Shown one piece after another: positions 38,128 to 47,427 of a stretch of DNA of 64,000 nt; within the stretch, counting starts at the first letter, position 1; the number at the start of each line of letters is the position of its first letter. The DNA is from Trichococcus sp. K1Tr (GTDB lineage Bacteria > Bacillota > Bacilli > Lactobacillales > Aerococcaceae): positions 545,660-609,659 of the forward strand of contig NZ_JAQMHR010000002.1 of assembly GCF_028309625.1 (NCBI RefSeq), read 5' to 3'. The notes under the pieces were generated by a model that ran no database searches, had not been told where the DNA came from, and worked only from the letters and a program-made list of their open reading frames with translations. The position numbers were made by a program, and so were the translations under genes.

Positions 38128-39735
38128 ATGAAAAAGAAGACAGCAGTAACGATCACCGCATCATTGATTGGTGCACTCTTATTGACAGGATGCGACAGCG
38201 GTTCACAGTCAGCTGTTTCCGAAGAGAGTGAAAGCGGAGTGGCACAAGAGCAAACGCAAGAGAAAGTAAAGGCCCGTACCGTGATTACGACAGATGGCGA
38301 AGTAGATGACATGAATTCCATGTTGAGGTATTTCCTGTATGCGAATGAAATAGAACTGGAAGGGATTGTCCTGACAAGCTCCATGTACCATTATGCCGGT
38401 GATGAGGAAGCTGGAATAGAGCCATTCCGATGGACCGGAACAGAATGGCTCAGCAACATGACGGACGCTTATGAAGAGGCTTATCCAAATTTGATTACGC
38501 ACGCGGAAGGCTATCCAGAACCGGATTATATTCGCGATGTGACCAAAATCGGCAATATTACGAATGCGGGAGAAATGGAACAAGTAACAGAAGGCTCCGA
38601 ATTTTTAAAAGAACTGTTCTTGGAGGATGATGAGAGCGACCTGTACGTACAGACATGGGGTGGAACCAATACCACAGCACGCGCATTGAAATCCATTCAG
38701 GAAGAGTACGAGAATACGGATGAATGGGAAACGATAAAACAAGCTGTTAGTGATAAACTCGTTCTCTATATCATTCTGGATCAGGATGAAAGTTACAGTT
38801 CGTATATCGCTACAAACTGGCCTGATATCCGCATCATCAACGATCAATCCAATTTCTGGCACTTCGCTTATGCTTGGAAATTCCATACGGATGAAGTGAA
38901 CAGCAAGCTGCAGGGAGACTGGAACTACGAAAACATCAAAAATGGTCATGGCTCTTTACTTGAAATGTATGCACTGATGGGGGACGGAAACATCCTGGAA
39001 GGCGAACTGCCAGAGGAACAACGCGGATCTGAAGAATATCTCCAAAACAATCCGCAATACAGTCAGTATGATTTTATTTCAGAGGGCGATTCCCCTTCCT
39101 TCTTCTATCTGATTGACAACGGGCTTAGAAGTATGGAAGATCCATCATTTGGCGGATGGGGAGGAAGATTCGGCGCTGAAACTGAACAATTATACCGCAA
39201 TACAGTTCTGGACTTTGACCCATACACAGAAAGATACGAGGCTGAATATTCATTGATGCGTTGGTTTGATGATATTCAAAGCGACTTTGCGGCTCGTGCG
39301 GATTGGACCATTACTGCTGATTATGAAGACGCTAACCACAATCCAGCTCTGACAGTGGATGAAGGGATAGATTTGGAAGTCGAAAAAGGTGAAGAGGTGA
39401 CCTTGCACGCTAATGCGACTGATCCGGATGGGGATAACTTGACTTACAGCTGGTGGAGATACTTTGAAGCGGATACCTATGAAGATTCCACAGTTGAACC
39501 TCTTGAGGCAGTAGCTGATGTAACCAGTGGATTGCAATTGGGTCTTCATCGTGACTTAGCAGAAGGGGAAGCCACGGATACGATTGCATTATCCGGAAGT
39601 GACACTGACACTGTAACCTTTACTGTTCCGGAAGATGCTAAATCAGGAGACACTATTCATATTATTGCAGAAGTACAAGACGACGGTACCCACGGATTGA
39701 AACATTACCAGAGAGTAATCTTAACCGTTAAATAG
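38128..39735 (+). CDS. DUF1593 nucleoside-hydrolase-like lipoprotein
   Basis: A 535-residue secreted lipoprotein: the signal peptide ends in LLLTGC (lipobox, Cys22) and is followed by a Ser/Glu-rich linker. Residues 50-345 are a DUF1593 (Sde182-type) nucleoside-hydrolase-like domain starting TVITTDGEVDDMNSM, which resembles the metal-binding aspartate cluster of nucleoside hydrolases, with TWGGTNTTA and ILDQDES downstream. Residues 390-535 form a beta-sandwich (ATDPDGDNLTYSWW) of the kind seen in carbohydrate-binding or cadherin-like modules. Relatives are reported as cellulose-binding or polysaccharide-associated proteins. It may bind or cleave a plant-derived compound near the beta-glucoside operon; the substrate is unknown. 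Confidence 0.85.
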   Translation: MKKKTAVTITASLIGALLLTGCDSGSQSAVSEESESGVAQEQTQEKVKARTVITTDGEVDDMNSMLRYFLYANEIELEGIVLTSSMYHYAGDEEAGIEPFRWTGTEWLSNMTDAYEEAYPNLITHAEGYPEPDYIRDVTKIGNITNAGEMEQVTEGSEFLKELFLEDDESDLYVQTWGGTNTTARALKSIQEEYENTDEWETIKQAVSDKLVLYIILDQDESYSSYIATNWPDIRIINDQSNFWHFAYAWKFHTDEVNSKLQGDWNYENIKNGHGSLLEMYALMGDGNILEGELPEEQRGSEEYLQNNPQYSQYDFISEGDSPSFFYLIDNGLRSMEDPSFGGWGGRFGAETEQLYRNTVLDFDPYTERYEAEYSLMRWFDDIQSDFAARADWTITADYEDANHNPALTVDEGIDLEVEKGEEVTLHANATDPDGDNLTYSWWRYFEADTYEDSTVEPLEAVADVTSGLQLGLHRDLAEGEATDTIALSGSDTDTVTFTVPEDAKSGDTIHIIAEVQDDGTHGLKHYQRVILTVK

Positions 39736-39744
39736 AAAGACAAA

Positions 39745-39791
39745 CGGAAAGACAAGCAAGTTGCTGAAACTTGCTTGTCTTTCCGTTTTTA
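39745..39791 (+). terminator. Strong terminator after the DUF1593 gene
   Basis: An 18-base inverted repeat (39745-39762 and 39768-39785) followed by TTTTTA. It may also serve the convergent pdxST operon. Confidence 0.85.
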
Positions 39792-39840
39792 TTAGTTTGT
39801 TCGAAGGCGCTAGAGCGATAAATGCCTATATGAATCTCTC

Positions 39841-40413
39841 TCAGCTGATTTTTTCCAAAAAGTACTCGAACACAGACAGATCATCCGTCAATTCCGGATG
39901 GAAGGCGGTGACCAGAATCTGGTCGTTTTCGGCCGCTACGATTTTGCCCTCGATGCTTGCAAGCACGCGGACTCCATTTCCGACTGTGCGGATGTAAGGG
40001 GCGCGGATGAAGACGGATTCCACCGGTTCGGGGATGCCTTCAAAAGGCAGCAGGGCTTCGAAACTGTCGACTTGGCGTCCGAAGCCGTTCCGTTCGACTG
40101 CGATGTCGATGAAGCCGAGCCGCAATTCTTCAGGTGCGTGACTGCTGTCCGTGCTGCAAAGAATCAATCCAGCGCAAGTGCCGAAAATCGCTTTGCCGGC
40201 TGCGTAAAACGCCCGCAACGGGTCCTCGAGATGCTGTTCGCGGATTAAACGGCCGATGGCGGTCGATTCGCCGCCTGGGATGATCAGTCCGTCCAGATCT
40301 TCCAGATCGGCGGGCAGCTTGACGGCAGTCGCGGTGACTCCCAATTTAGTCAGTGCCTGCAGGTGCTCCGTGACGGCACCCTGCAAGGCCAATACGCCGA
40401 TTTTTTTCGTCAT
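39841..40413 (-). CDS. pdxT: Pyridoxal 5'-phosphate synthase glutaminase subunit PdxT
   Basis: A 190-residue class I glutaminase. The oxyanion segment IIPGGESTA and the nucleophile Cys in GTCAGLIL are present, with the catalytic His-x-Glu in TAFHPELT near the end. It releases ammonia from glutamine and channels it to PdxS to make vitamin B6. The gene starts 2 bp after the pdxS stop on the same strand, so they are an operon. Length is normal for the family. Confidence 0.96.
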   Translation of the reverse strand: MTKKIGVLALQGAVTEHLQALTKLGVTATAVKLPADLEDLDGLIIPGGESTAIGRLIREQHLEDPLRAFYAAGKAIFGTCAGLILCSTDSSHAPEELRLGFIDIAVERNGFGRQVDSFEALLPFEGIPEPVESVFIRAPYIRTVGNGVRVLASIEGKIVAAENDQILVTAFHPELTDDLSVFEYFLEKIS

Positions 40414-40415
40414 GC

Positions 40416-41306
40416 TTACCAGCCTCTTTCCTGCATGCGTTCGGAGGCATGGAGGGTGCTGATGTCGATCCCTTTCATCGGTTCGCCCAAGCCTTTGGAA
40501 AGCTCGGCCAATAAGGCATAGTCTTCGTAATTGGTTGTCGCACGGACGATGGCACGGGCGAATTTTTCGGGATTTTCAGCTTTGAAGATGCCGGATCCGA
40601 CGAAGACGCCGTCCGCACCCAAGCTCATCATCAGGGCTGCATCAGCAGGTGTTGCGACACCACCAGCTGCAAAGTTCACGACCGGAAGTTTTCCGAGTAG
40701 TTTGATTTCCTTGACCAATTCGTAAGGAGCTCCGATTTCCTTGGCGAATGTCATCAGTTCATCGTCCGATTTCGTGATCAATTGGCGGATTTGGCCGTTG
40801 ACTTTGCGCATATGGCGGACGGCTTCCACGATATTGCCGGTCCCCGGCTCGCCTTTCGTACGCAGCATCGAAGCCCCTTCACCAATCCGGCGCAAGGCTT
40901 CACCCAGATTGCGGCAGCCGCAGACGAAAGGAACGGTATAGTCCGATTTCAAAAGGTGGAATTCCTCATCGGCAGGGGTCAGCACTTCGCTCTCGTCGAT
41001 GTAGTCGACGCCCATCGCTTCCAGGATGCGGGCTTCGGTGATGTGGCCGATGCGGGCTTTCGCCATGACGGGAATGCTCACGGCGTTCATCACTGCCTCG
41101 ACGATGGTGGGATCCGCCATCCGGGCAACACCTCCAGCGGCGCGGATATCCGAAGGCACGCGCTCCAAAGCCATGACCGCAACGGCACCAGCCGCTTCAG
41201 CGATCCGTGCCTGCTCTGCGTTCACGACATCCATGATGACGCCGCCTTTTTGCATTTGGGCCATCCCGCGTTTTACTTTTTCTGAACCGATGATTTTTGT
41301 TGTCAT
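40416..41306 (-). CDS. pdxS: Pyridoxal 5'-phosphate synthase subunit PdxS
   Basis: A 296-residue TIM-barrel synthase, among the most conserved bacterial proteins: [20 protein letters not shown] at the start, [26 protein letters not shown] with the first catalytic Lys, and [11 protein letters not shown] with the second. It builds PLP from ribose 5-phosphate, glyceraldehyde 3-phosphate and ammonia. An AGGAGG site precedes the ATG. The operon is divergent from pdxR, which probably regulates it. Confidence 0.97.
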   Translation of the reverse strand: MTTKIIGSEKVKRGMAQMQKGGVIMDVVNAEQARIAEAAGAVAVMALERVPSDIRAAGGVARMADPTIVEAVMNAVSIPVMAKARIGHITEARILEAMGVDYIDESEVLTPADEEFHLLKSDYTVPFVCGCRNLGEALRRIGEGASMLRTKGEPGTGNIVEAVRHMRKVNGQIRQLITKSDDELMTFAKEIGAPYELVKEIKLLGKLPVVNFAAGGVATPADAALMMSLGADGVFVGSGIFKAENPEKFARAIVRATTNYEDYALLAELSKGLGEPMKGIDISTLHASERMQERGW

Positions 41307-41421
41307 AAATATTCCTCCTGGTTTTAAATGATAAAATGATTAAAGAATGGTTAAATCATAATCCCTTTTTTCAGAAACACCTACATCCAATTGGACTGTT
41401 TCCGAACCAACCAATTTGGTG

Positions 41422-41427
41422 TATAAT
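41422..41427 (+). promoter_or_regulatory. -10 box of pdxR in the pdxS-pdxR divergent region
   Basis: TATAAT with a poor -35 region upstream. The 147-bp gap must hold both promoters and PdxR sites; I could not assign PdxR half-sites. Confidence 0.4.
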
Positions 41428-41453
41428 GATTTAAAAACAAGGAGAGTGAAGGA

Positions 41454-42869
41454 ATGGTGGAGTGGAGACTGGATCAGGATAGGGGCATGCCGCTCTATCA
41501 ACAGCTGATGCAGCTGATCGAAGAGAAGATAAAAGCCGGCGATTTGGTCCCCGGTCGAGCCTTGCCGGCTGAACGCAAGCTGGCGGAGGAACTGCAGGTC
41601 AATCGGTCGACCGTCATCCGAGCACTGGAAGAGCTGACGACGCAGGGGATCCTCATCCGCAAACGAGGCAGCGGGACGTTCGTGAATCCGAATAAATGGG
41701 GGATGCAGACAAGGCCCACCATCAATTGGCGGACTTCCTTGACGCCGGATAATCTTTCGGTGGACACCCCTTACCAAAGGAACGTTAAGCAGCTGTTGGC
41801 GCAGCACCGATCGCGCGAAATCCTGGATTTGGGGAATGGGGATTTGCCGAAGGACCTCTTGCCGGAACTGAAGATCCCGGATATTTCGTTGGGGGAAATG
41901 CTGCATGGGGAAGCCACCTTTATCAGGGAGAACCGCGGGATCAAAGCGACAAGGGAAAGTGTCCAAAAACACCTGCAGACCGCTTACGGGATGGCTGTCC
42001 CCCTGGAGGAAATCTTCATCACTTCAGGAACCCAGCAATCACTGTTTTTGATCACGCAAGGTCTGTTGAAACCGGGGGATGCGATTGGCATCGAAGCACC
42101 CTCTTATTTCTATTCTTTGCGGCTTTTTCAGGCTGCCGGTCTGCGGATTATTCCGATTCCGATGGATGGCGAGGGAATGACCGTCAAGGGGCTCCAGGAA
42201 GCTTCTCTGCAGTACCCTCTGAAGATGATTTTTCTGAATCCGATTTTCCAGAATCCGACAGGTACAGTCATGAGTCCGGAGCGGAAACAGGCCATCCTTG
42301 ATTATTGTTTGCTGAAGCGCATCCCGATTGTGGAGGATGATGCATACGGCAGCTTTGTTTTTGATGAAACGGTCGATAACCGTCCGTTGAAAAGCTTGGA
42401 TAAACGGCAACAGGTGCTTTATCTGGGTTCCTTGTCCAAATTTGCCGGTCAGCATATCCGGATCGGATGGATGGTTGGGCCAGCCGCCATTATCCGGGAA
42501 TTGGCCGACATTCGCGATCAGATCGACTCCGGATTGAGTTTCTTGCCGCAACTGCTGGCTGACCATTATTTGGCGAGCGAAATCACTGAGCATCTCCCGA
42601 TCATCGTTACGGCTTTGAAAGAGCGCGCCGACAAATTGCAGACCTGGCTCAGAAACAAATACGGGCAAGAGATAAGTTTTGAACCGACAAAAGGCGGCTA
42701 CCATCTTTATTGTCGCTTCCCCAATAAAACCGATGCCGAGATGGATGAATTGCTTCAGGAATTGTTGGAGGAAAAAGTGGTGGTGAAGGAAGGCATCCAA
42801 TTCGGCGACCAAAAAAATGCAGTCCGTTTCAGTTTCGGTCATTTTGTTGAGCGGAATGCAAATTCATGA
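41454..42869 (+). CDS. pdxR: MocR-type regulator PdxR
   Basis: A 471-residue fusion. Residues 1-75 are a GntR winged helix (LPAERKLAEELQVNRSTVIRALEELTTQGIL), and residues 110-470 a fold-type I aminotransferase domain with YLGSLSKFAGQHIRIGW, which carries the PLP-binding Lys. MocR/PdxR proteins sense PLP and activate pdxST when it is scarce. Its divergent placement next to pdxS strongly supports this identity. GAAGG precedes the ATG at 41454. Confidence 0.92.
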   Translation: MVEWRLDQDRGMPLYQQLMQLIEEKIKAGDLVPGRALPAERKLAEELQVNRSTVIRALEELTTQGILIRKRGSGTFVNPNKWGMQTRPTINWRTSLTPDNLSVDTPYQRNVKQLLAQHRSREILDLGNGDLPKDLLPELKIPDISLGEMLHGEATFIRENRGIKATRESVQKHLQTAYGMAVPLEEIFITSGTQQSLFLITQGLLKPGDAIGIEAPSYFYSLRLFQAAGLRIIPIPMDGEGMTVKGLQEASLQYPLKMIFLNPIFQNPTGTVMSPERKQAILDYCLLKRIPIVEDDAYGSFVFDETVDNRPLKSLDKRQQVLYLGSLSKFAGQHIRIGWMVGPAAIIRELADIRDQIDSGLSFLPQLLADHYLASEITEHLPIIVTALKERADKLQTWLRNKYGQEISFEPTKGGYHLYCRFPNKTDAEMDELLQELLEEKVVVKEGIQFGDQKNAVRFSFGHFVERNANS

Positions 42870-42969
42870 GTCCGTTTTGGAACGGAAATCCTTACATTTC
42901 CGCATCCGTTTGCTGGGCAATATTCTTTAAATGAAATGAAAACGAAAAATAAATGGAGTTCCATGTCAG

Positions 42970-43005
42970 GAAACCTTCCGTAAAGATAACGGGAGGTTTT
43001 TTTGC
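42970..43005 (+). terminator. Terminator downstream of pdxR
   Basis: AACCTTCCGT / ACGGGAGGTT stem (42972-42998, one G:T pair) followed by seven T residues, 100 bp after the pdxR stop. Confidence 0.75.
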
Positions 43006-43208
43006 TTGGAATGCTTTATGTATCAAAGATATTGGTTGTTATTGCAACCTTGTTCCCAAGTCGATGTGAACGAAGCTGACATCGCATAACAGAAAATGTC
43101 CTATCCGGTGTCAAGAAATGTTTTTTGTTTGCCTGATTAATCTATATAATCAAACCATCGAAGTTACAAAAGATATGACAAGTATGCATGAAAAGGGGAG
43201 CGAGCGTC

Positions 43209-44603
43209 ATGACAGGAACAACATCACTTACAGAAACAGAATTGAGATATCAATTGCCGGAAATCATCACTGCGGTATTGCCGGGGGAAAAGGCAACAGC
43301 CATACTGGCACGGAGATCTGAAGCAATCCCTCCTTCTTTGACATGCGTCTACCCGGTTGCGATCGCGAAAGCAGAGGGCGCCATCATCGAGGACGTTGAC
43401 GGCAACCGCTTTTTGGATTGGGTCGGAGGCGTAGGCGTTCTGAATATCGGCCACCGCCACCCGAAAGTTGTGGAAGCGGTCAAGCAGCAGGAAAATGATT
43501 ATTTTCATGCGATGATCAATATCCTTACGAGCGAAAAGTATATCGCATTGGCTGAAAAAATGAACGAGATCGTTCCGGTGAAGGGCTTCAAGAAGCGGAC
43601 GTTCTTTGCGAACAGCGGTGCGGAAGCAATCGAGAATGGCGTGAAAGTGGCGAGAGCCTACACGAAACGTCCGAATGTCATCGTCTTCTCCGGTGCGTTC
43701 CATGGACGTACGCTTTTGACGACGCATATGACTGCGAAAAAAGCCAACTCGATCGGCTTAGGGCCATTCCCGGATGGCATATTCCGAGTTGATTATCCGA
43801 ACCTTTACCGCAAACCGGCCTATTACACGGATGAAGAGGCAGTGGCCTACTACATCGAACGCATCAAACGCGCCTTTGATGAGTTGACGCCTGCCAGCCA
43901 AGTTGCTGCCATTGTATTCGAACCGGTGCAGGGCGAGGGCGGCTTCATCCCGGCTCCGATCGAGTGGGTCAAAGCTGTCCGCCAGATCTGTGATGAAAAT
44001 GGCATCATGATGATGACTGATGAAGTGCAGACCGGATTCGGGCGCACGGGCAAACTGTTCGCATCTTCCTATTACGAAGAAGTCGGCTGTGCACCGGATA
44101 TTCTGTGTACGGCAAAATCAATCGCAGGCGGGTTCCCGCTCAGCGCCATCGTTGCCCGTGACGAAATCGTCAAAGGCATTGGCGGCGGATTGATCGGCGG
44201 CACCTTCGGAGGCAATTCGGTATCCTGTGCGGCGGCGCTTGCGACGATCCAAGTCATCGAAGACGAAAACCTCTGCGAACGTTCATTGGAATTGGGTGCA
44301 GCTTACACTGCCCGCGTTGAGGAATGGCAACAGCAATACAAAGAAATCGGCGATGTGCGCGGTTTGGGCGGCATGATCGGCGTCGAATTCATCAAAGATC
44401 GACTGACGAAGGAACCTGCTCCGGAATTGGTGAACGCGCTGATCCAGCATTGTGTACAGAACGGGCTGATCATCGAAAATGCGGGCACCTACGGGAATGT
44501 GGTCCGTTTTCTGGCCCCGTTGGTCATGACGGATAAACAGTTGGAAGCCGGCCTTGCCATCTTTGAAAATGCGATCGACGCTTTGTGCACCAAGTTAGCA
44601 TAA
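43209..44603 (+). CDS. gabT: Class III aminotransferase, probable 4-aminobutyrate aminotransferase
   Basis: A 464-residue class III transaminase, starting at the ATG at 43209 behind GGGGAG. The PLP Lys is in ILCTAKSIAGGFPLS; FANSGAEAIENGVKVAR binds the cofactor phosphate; VFEPVQGEGGF and TDEVQTGFGRTGK are typical of GabT-like enzymes. It would move the amino group of GABA or another omega-amino acid to 2-oxoglutarate. An iron-type alcohol dehydrogenase begins 27 bp later and may reduce the semialdehyde. The exact substrate is inference. A TATAAT box lies at 43145-43150. Confidence 0.85.
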   Translation: MTGTTSLTETELRYQLPEIITAVLPGEKATAILARRSEAIPPSLTCVYPVAIAKAEGAIIEDVDGNRFLDWVGGVGVLNIGHRHPKVVEAVKQQENDYFHAMINILTSEKYIALAEKMNEIVPVKGFKKRTFFANSGAEAIENGVKVARAYTKRPNVIVFSGAFHGRTLLTTHMTAKKANSIGLGPFPDGIFRVDYPNLYRKPAYYTDEEAVAYYIERIKRAFDELTPASQVAAIVFEPVQGEGGFIPAPIEWVKAVRQICDENGIMMMTDEVQTGFGRTGKLFASSYYEEVGCAPDILCTAKSIAGGFPLSAIVARDEIVKGIGGGLIGGTFGGNSVSCAAALATIQVIEDENLCERSLELGAAYTARVEEWQQQYKEIGDVRGLGGMIGVEFIKDRLTKEPAPELVNALIQHCVQNGLIIENAGTYGNVVRFLAPLVMTDKQLEAGLAIFENAIDALCTKLA

Positions 44604-44629
44604 CTATCTGAAACCAATGGGGGAATTTT

Positions 44630-45817
44630 ATGTCACCGTCAGCTGAAATCATGGATTTTGAATTTTATAACCCTGTCCGGATCGCATTCGGAAGGGATCA
44701 GGTCAAAAAAATCGATAAGTTTGTGCCCAAAGATGCAAAAGTATTGATCACCTACGGAGGCGGCAGCGCCAAACGCTCAGGCACCTTCGACCGTGTCGTG
44801 GAGGCTCTGGGCGACAGGAAATGGGGGGAGTTCGGTGGAATTCCGGCGAACCCGGTCTTTGAATATCTGATGGATGCAGTCGAGAAAATCAAAACGGAAG
44901 GTTACACCTTCCTGATTGCGGTGGGCGGCGGCTCGGTCATCGACGGCACGAAATTCATCGCCGCAGCCAGCCTGTTTGAAGGCGATCCGATTGATATCTT
45001 CGCAAGCGGAGTCGGCAAAGGGCTGCCGGTCGAAAAGGCCATGCCTTTCGGGACAGTGTTGACGATTCCGGCGACATCTTCGGAAATGAACCCGATCACC
45101 GTAGTCAGCTTCGAGGAATTGCAGGCGAAGGTGAGCATCAAAAATGAGAACCTCTTTCCGACTTTTTCGATTCTAGAGCCCGAGTTGACGTACACGTTGC
45201 CGAAAAGGCAATTGGCGAACGGCCTATCCGATTCCTTTGTCCATGTCATGGAGAACTATTTGACCTATCCTGTCGGCGCAAAACTGCAGGATCGTTGGTC
45301 CGAAGGCATACTGCATACCTTCATCGAAATCGGGCAGGAAGTCCTGGCGGATGAAGAAATAGACTACAACACGCGGGCGAATTTCATGTGGACAGTGACG
45401 AACGGTTTCAACGGTTTCACAGCTTCCGGGGTGCCGGGGGATTGGTCCAGCCATGCGTTGGGCTATGAAATCACAGCTTTGAACGGAACCGATCATGCCC
45501 GTACGCTTTCTGTCATCCTGCCTGCCACCATGAAGGTACGCAAAAATGAAAAATGGGATAAGTTGCTGCAGTACGCAGAGCGCGTATGGGGCGCCAATGC
45601 CGGCGATGAGGAAGAGCGGATCGATTTTGGCATCCAAAAAACCGAGGAATTCTTCCGTTCGTTGGAAATGCCGACCCGTTTCAGTGAAATCGGCATCGAA
45701 GAAACGGACATCGACTATATGGTTGAGCAACTGGAAGTCCACAAGCGTGATCGCCTTTCGGAACGCGCTGACCAGACACTGGATGTCAGCAGAAAAATCT
45801 ACGAAATGGCGCTATGA
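44630..45817 (+). CDS. Iron-containing alcohol dehydrogenase, YqhD-like
   Basis: A 395-residue group III dehydrogenase. The nucleotide-binding GGGSVIDGTKFIAA motif and metal ligands in LSDSFVHVMENY, DWSSHALGYE and NGTDHARTLS are present; the ENYLTYP and DHARTLS forms resemble YqhD/butanol-dehydrogenase-type enzymes that reduce aldehydes with NAD(P)H. The gene follows gabT closely, so the pair could turn GABA into succinic semialdehyde and then 4-hydroxybutyrate. This pathway is inferred from adjacency only. A GGGGGAA site precedes the start. Confidence 0.9.
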   Translation: MSPSAEIMDFEFYNPVRIAFGRDQVKKIDKFVPKDAKVLITYGGGSAKRSGTFDRVVEALGDRKWGEFGGIPANPVFEYLMDAVEKIKTEGYTFLIAVGGGSVIDGTKFIAAASLFEGDPIDIFASGVGKGLPVEKAMPFGTVLTIPATSSEMNPITVVSFEELQAKVSIKNENLFPTFSILEPELTYTLPKRQLANGLSDSFVHVMENYLTYPVGAKLQDRWSEGILHTFIEIGQEVLADEEIDYNTRANFMWTVTNGFNGFTASGVPGDWSSHALGYEITALNGTDHARTLSVILPATMKVRKNEKWDKLLQYAERVWGANAGDEEERIDFGIQKTEEFFRSLEMPTRFSEIGIEETDIDYMVEQLEVHKRDRLSERADQTLDVSRKIYEMAL

Positions 45818-45840
45818 TAGGGCAAATTAATATGAAAAAT

Positions 45841-45886
45841 AATCCTATAAAAATCTCCGCTTAGGAGAACTTTTATAGGATTTTTC
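45841..45886 (+). terminator. Terminator of the gabT-dehydrogenase operon
   Basis: AATCCTATAAAA pairs with TTTTATAGGATT around an inner TCTCC/GGAGA stem, followed by TTTC. Confidence 0.85.
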
Positions 45887-46021
45887 ATGTCGTAATGACC
45901 AGTTATACAAAAGTTTTTATGAAGGCTCTCACATGATCTGACTAGATTATGGAAACTCATTTTATTATGCACCAGATGGATTTCATTAAGACATTAAAGA
46001 TAAAATCATTATAAATTTTTA

Positions 46022-46069
46022 TTGACACGAGTTGGGGCTAATGTTATATTGTTTGTGCAAACGATTCCA
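46022..46069 (+). promoter_or_regulatory. Promoter of the ABC transporter operon with cre-like site
   Basis: Near-consensus TTGACA (46022-46027), 17 bp, TATATT (46045-46050). TGCAAACGATTCCA (46056-46069) at the expected start site resembles a cre or LacI-family operator. The leader to the first gene is about 385 nt. Confidence 0.7.
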
Positions 46070-46444
46070 ATCGGGCGAATATTGTAAGGAGATTATCTGC
46101 AGGCGAAATTTATAGAGATTAGATAAATCGATTACTATATTTAAACCGTGATGAGAGGAGTGTTAATAATTCCATCTGCTTGTAATGCTAAAAATATTTT
46201 GTAATAAAAATACGCAAGTAATGCGTGTATGCGTCTAGACGCAAGGTTTGGAATAATTTTTTTACCCCGTTGGTTTATCGTTAAACCATAAAGGTGAGAC
46301 TCGCTTTAGTTTTTAACCGGCTTTTTTGGAATGTGTTGATGCAATAATAATATAATCAACAAAAATATTATCAACTTTAAAGTTGATTTATTAACAGCGC
46401 CTATTTTGTTTAGCGCTAAACCTTTGGTTAGAAGGGAGCTTTAA
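46070..46444 (+). promoter_or_regulatory. Long leader with two LacI-type operators
   Basis: Palindromes GGTTTATCGTTAAACC (46272-46287) and TGTTTAGCGCTAAACC (46407-46422) lie in the leader, the second 22 bp before the start codon. A third copy precedes the catabolic operon at 51962. No coding sequence is visible. A TATAAT at 46351 lacks a good -35. Confidence 0.65.
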
Positions 46445-47413
46445 ATGGATAAAGAATTAACAGTAAGTGGGTACAGAACGAGGAGTTTGGAGGGGAAAGA
46501 AGCAAGAAAAAAACATTTTAGAAAAAAATTGCAAAAAAGTATGCCTTTGTATATATTACTGCTGCCATCAGTTGTCCTATTATTCTGTTTTACGTATCTT
46601 CCGATGTATGGTTTGGTAATTGCATTTAAAGACTATTCTCCGTCGTTAGGTATTCTAGGTAGTCCATGGGTAGGTTTGGATCATTTTGTTCAGTATTTTA
46701 ATTCTTACCAATTTGGATTTACTTTGACAAATACTTTAAGCATCAGTATGTATAGCATATTAATAGGATTTCCATTACCGATAATTTTGGCAATTTTGTG
46801 TAATCAGATAAGAGTAGAAAGATTTAAAAAAATCTTTCAAGTTACCACCTATCTCCCTCACTTTATATCAACAATGGTAATGGCAGGGATGATATTAATC
46901 TTTTTATCCCCTAGTAATGGTTTAATTGCTAACGTTTTGAATTTGATAGGATTAGAAATGCCAAACTTATTATCCAATCCAACTGCGTTTAAAGATGTAT
47001 ATGTATGGAGTGACGTTTGGCAACATGTAGGATGGGATAGTATAATTTATCTCGCTGCACTTTCTTCAATCGATCCTGCTTTTTATGAAGCTGCAGATAT
47101 GGATGGCGCAAGCCGTTTGCAAAAGATAGTGCATATTGACTTACCATTATTATTACCAACTACAATGGTTCTATTAATATTAAGAGCAGGAAATATTTTA
47201 AATGTTGGTTTTGAAAAGGTTCTATTACTTCAAAATCCGCTTAATCTTCCAGGAAGTGAGATAATTTCTACTTACGTATATAAAGTTGGTATGCAAAGCT
47301 TTCAATACAGCCTATCAACTGCAATAGGTTTGTTCAACACGATAGTTAATCTTATAATTTTATTATTGGTGAACTGGATTTCTAAACGATTGACTAAAAC
47401 AAGTCTATTTTAA
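46445..47413 (+). CDS. ABC sugar transporter permease, LplB-like (CUT1)
   Basis: A 322-residue permease with six membrane segments and the permease coupling loop EAADMDGASRLQKIVHIDLPLLLP (the EAA motif that contacts the ATPase). A 30-residue basic N-terminal tail is typical of the LplB/YtcP group, which carries complex or oligomeric sugars such as aldouronates. It begins a permease-permease-binding protein operon without an ATPase gene, so a shared MsmX/MsmK-type ATPase elsewhere must supply energy. Codon use is AT-rich compared with neighbours at 44 kb, suggesting acquisition. Confidence 0.92.
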   Translation: MDKELTVSGYRTRSLEGKEARKKHFRKKLQKSMPLYILLLPSVVLLFCFTYLPMYGLVIAFKDYSPSLGILGSPWVGLDHFVQYFNSYQFGFTLTNTLSISMYSILIGFPLPIILAILCNQIRVERFKKIFQVTTYLPHFISTMVMAGMILIFLSPSNGLIANVLNLIGLEMPNLLSNPTAFKDVYVWSDVWQHVGWDSIIYLAALSSIDPAFYEAADMDGASRLQKIVHIDLPLLLPTTMVLLILRAGNILNVGFEKVLLLQNPLNLPGSEIISTYVYKVGMQSFQYSLSTAIGLFNTIVNLIILLLVNWISKRLTKTSLF

Positions 47414-47427
47414 GAAAGGAGTACGCA

